Shown here piece after piece: positions 63,800 through 64,000 of a stretch of DNA of 64,000 nt. The stretch covers positions 5,525,402 to 5,589,401 of the forward strand of contig OU744447.1 of the NCBI GenBank assembly GCA_916610825.1, read 5' to 3'. The position numbers were made by a program, and so were the translations under genes. Position 1 is the stretch's first letter, and every line of letters begins with the position of its first letter. Source of the DNA: Haliclystus octoradiatus. Its lineage: Eukaryota; Cnidaria; Staurozoa; Stauromedusae; Haliclystidae. A model generated the notes under the pieces. It did not search any database, was not told the origin of the DNA, and was given only the letters and a program-made list of their open reading frames with translations.

Positions 63800-64000
63800 A
63801 GCTCTATATGCTTAATGCTCAGGGAAGCTGCCTTGGGCCAATACTGTTCGTGCTTTACACCAGTGGAATTTTCAAAATTGTGTCAAACCATCTGGCGAAT
63901 GTTCACTGTTATGCTGACGACACCCAGCTCTACCTGTCCTTCAAGCCATCGCCATCTGCACAAGATTCAGCAATAAGCACCATGGAAAAATGCATCGAAG
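63800..64000 (+). mobile_element. LINE reverse transcriptase fragment, cut by the window edge
   Basis: In frame, the plus strand reads AQGSCLGPILFVLYTSGIFK (the box after the VPQGS motif, with A for P), NHLANVHCYADDTQLYLSFK with the catalytic YADD, and AISTMEKCIE. This is the core of a CR1/L2-type RT. It starts abruptly near 63806, so it is 5'-truncated, and continues past 64000. Confidence 0.85.

Overview
The window is AT-rich animal DNA. The genes have introns with GT/AG splice sites, and most of the sequence is eukaryotic transposable elements: LINEs, a Penelope-like element, hAT-, Mutator- and Harbinger-type relics and foldback elements. There is no operon structure. Nothing identifies the species. 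The element mix and frequent short GGCCTA-containing words are compatible with a marine invertebrate, but that is inference.

Host genes are few. The clearest signal is a small family of genes. Gene A (20626-24161, +) and gene B (39844-46813, +) each have three exons: a first exon with a hydrophobic leader and a PAN/Apple-like cysteine pattern, a micro-exon of 16 or 22 bp, and a last exon for a shared domain of about 130 residues that I cannot name. A third copy of the last exon lies on the minus strand (60554-60954) with no visible upstream exons. The predicted products are short secreted proteins. The only other host-like coding piece is a BAH-domain exon (2243-2703, -), closest in my memory to ORC1.

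Layout: 1-10800 holds the BAH exon and several non-autonomous DNA elements (3135-3415, 3935-4779, 6543-7344, 8490-8835). 10800-18950 is a LINE cluster: two related (TGATGA)-tailed LINEs, an antisense LINE piece and an eroded RT of another family. 18950-24200 has hairpin elements and gene A. 24500-30280 has a poly(A)-tailed retroelement, a CR1-like LINE and an uninterrupted (TAA)n tract of about 1 kb. 32100-36900 has a LINE with a head-to-tail partial copy, a Penelope-like element with an inverted partial copy, and antisense LINE fragments. 39800-46800 is gene B, whose long intron carries a 4-kb foldback element built of inverted satellite arrays. 51283-55638 is a Harbinger-like element containing its own satellite. 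55772-58767 is a three-level nest of mariner-like, hAT-like and small LTR elements. 59457-60263 is a hAT-type MITE, followed by the orphan gene-family exon. A LINE RT runs off the right edge.

The most notable items are the satellite-armed foldback element, supported by a 9-bp target duplication and a related empty site; the PAN plus unnamed-domain family with micro-exons; a family of minimal 48-83 bp hairpins with TAGCC...GGCTA ends; the LTR element whose LTR/primer-site junction is repeated four times; and recurring CTGATGA...GAAAC hairpins that resemble a hammerhead ribozyme core.
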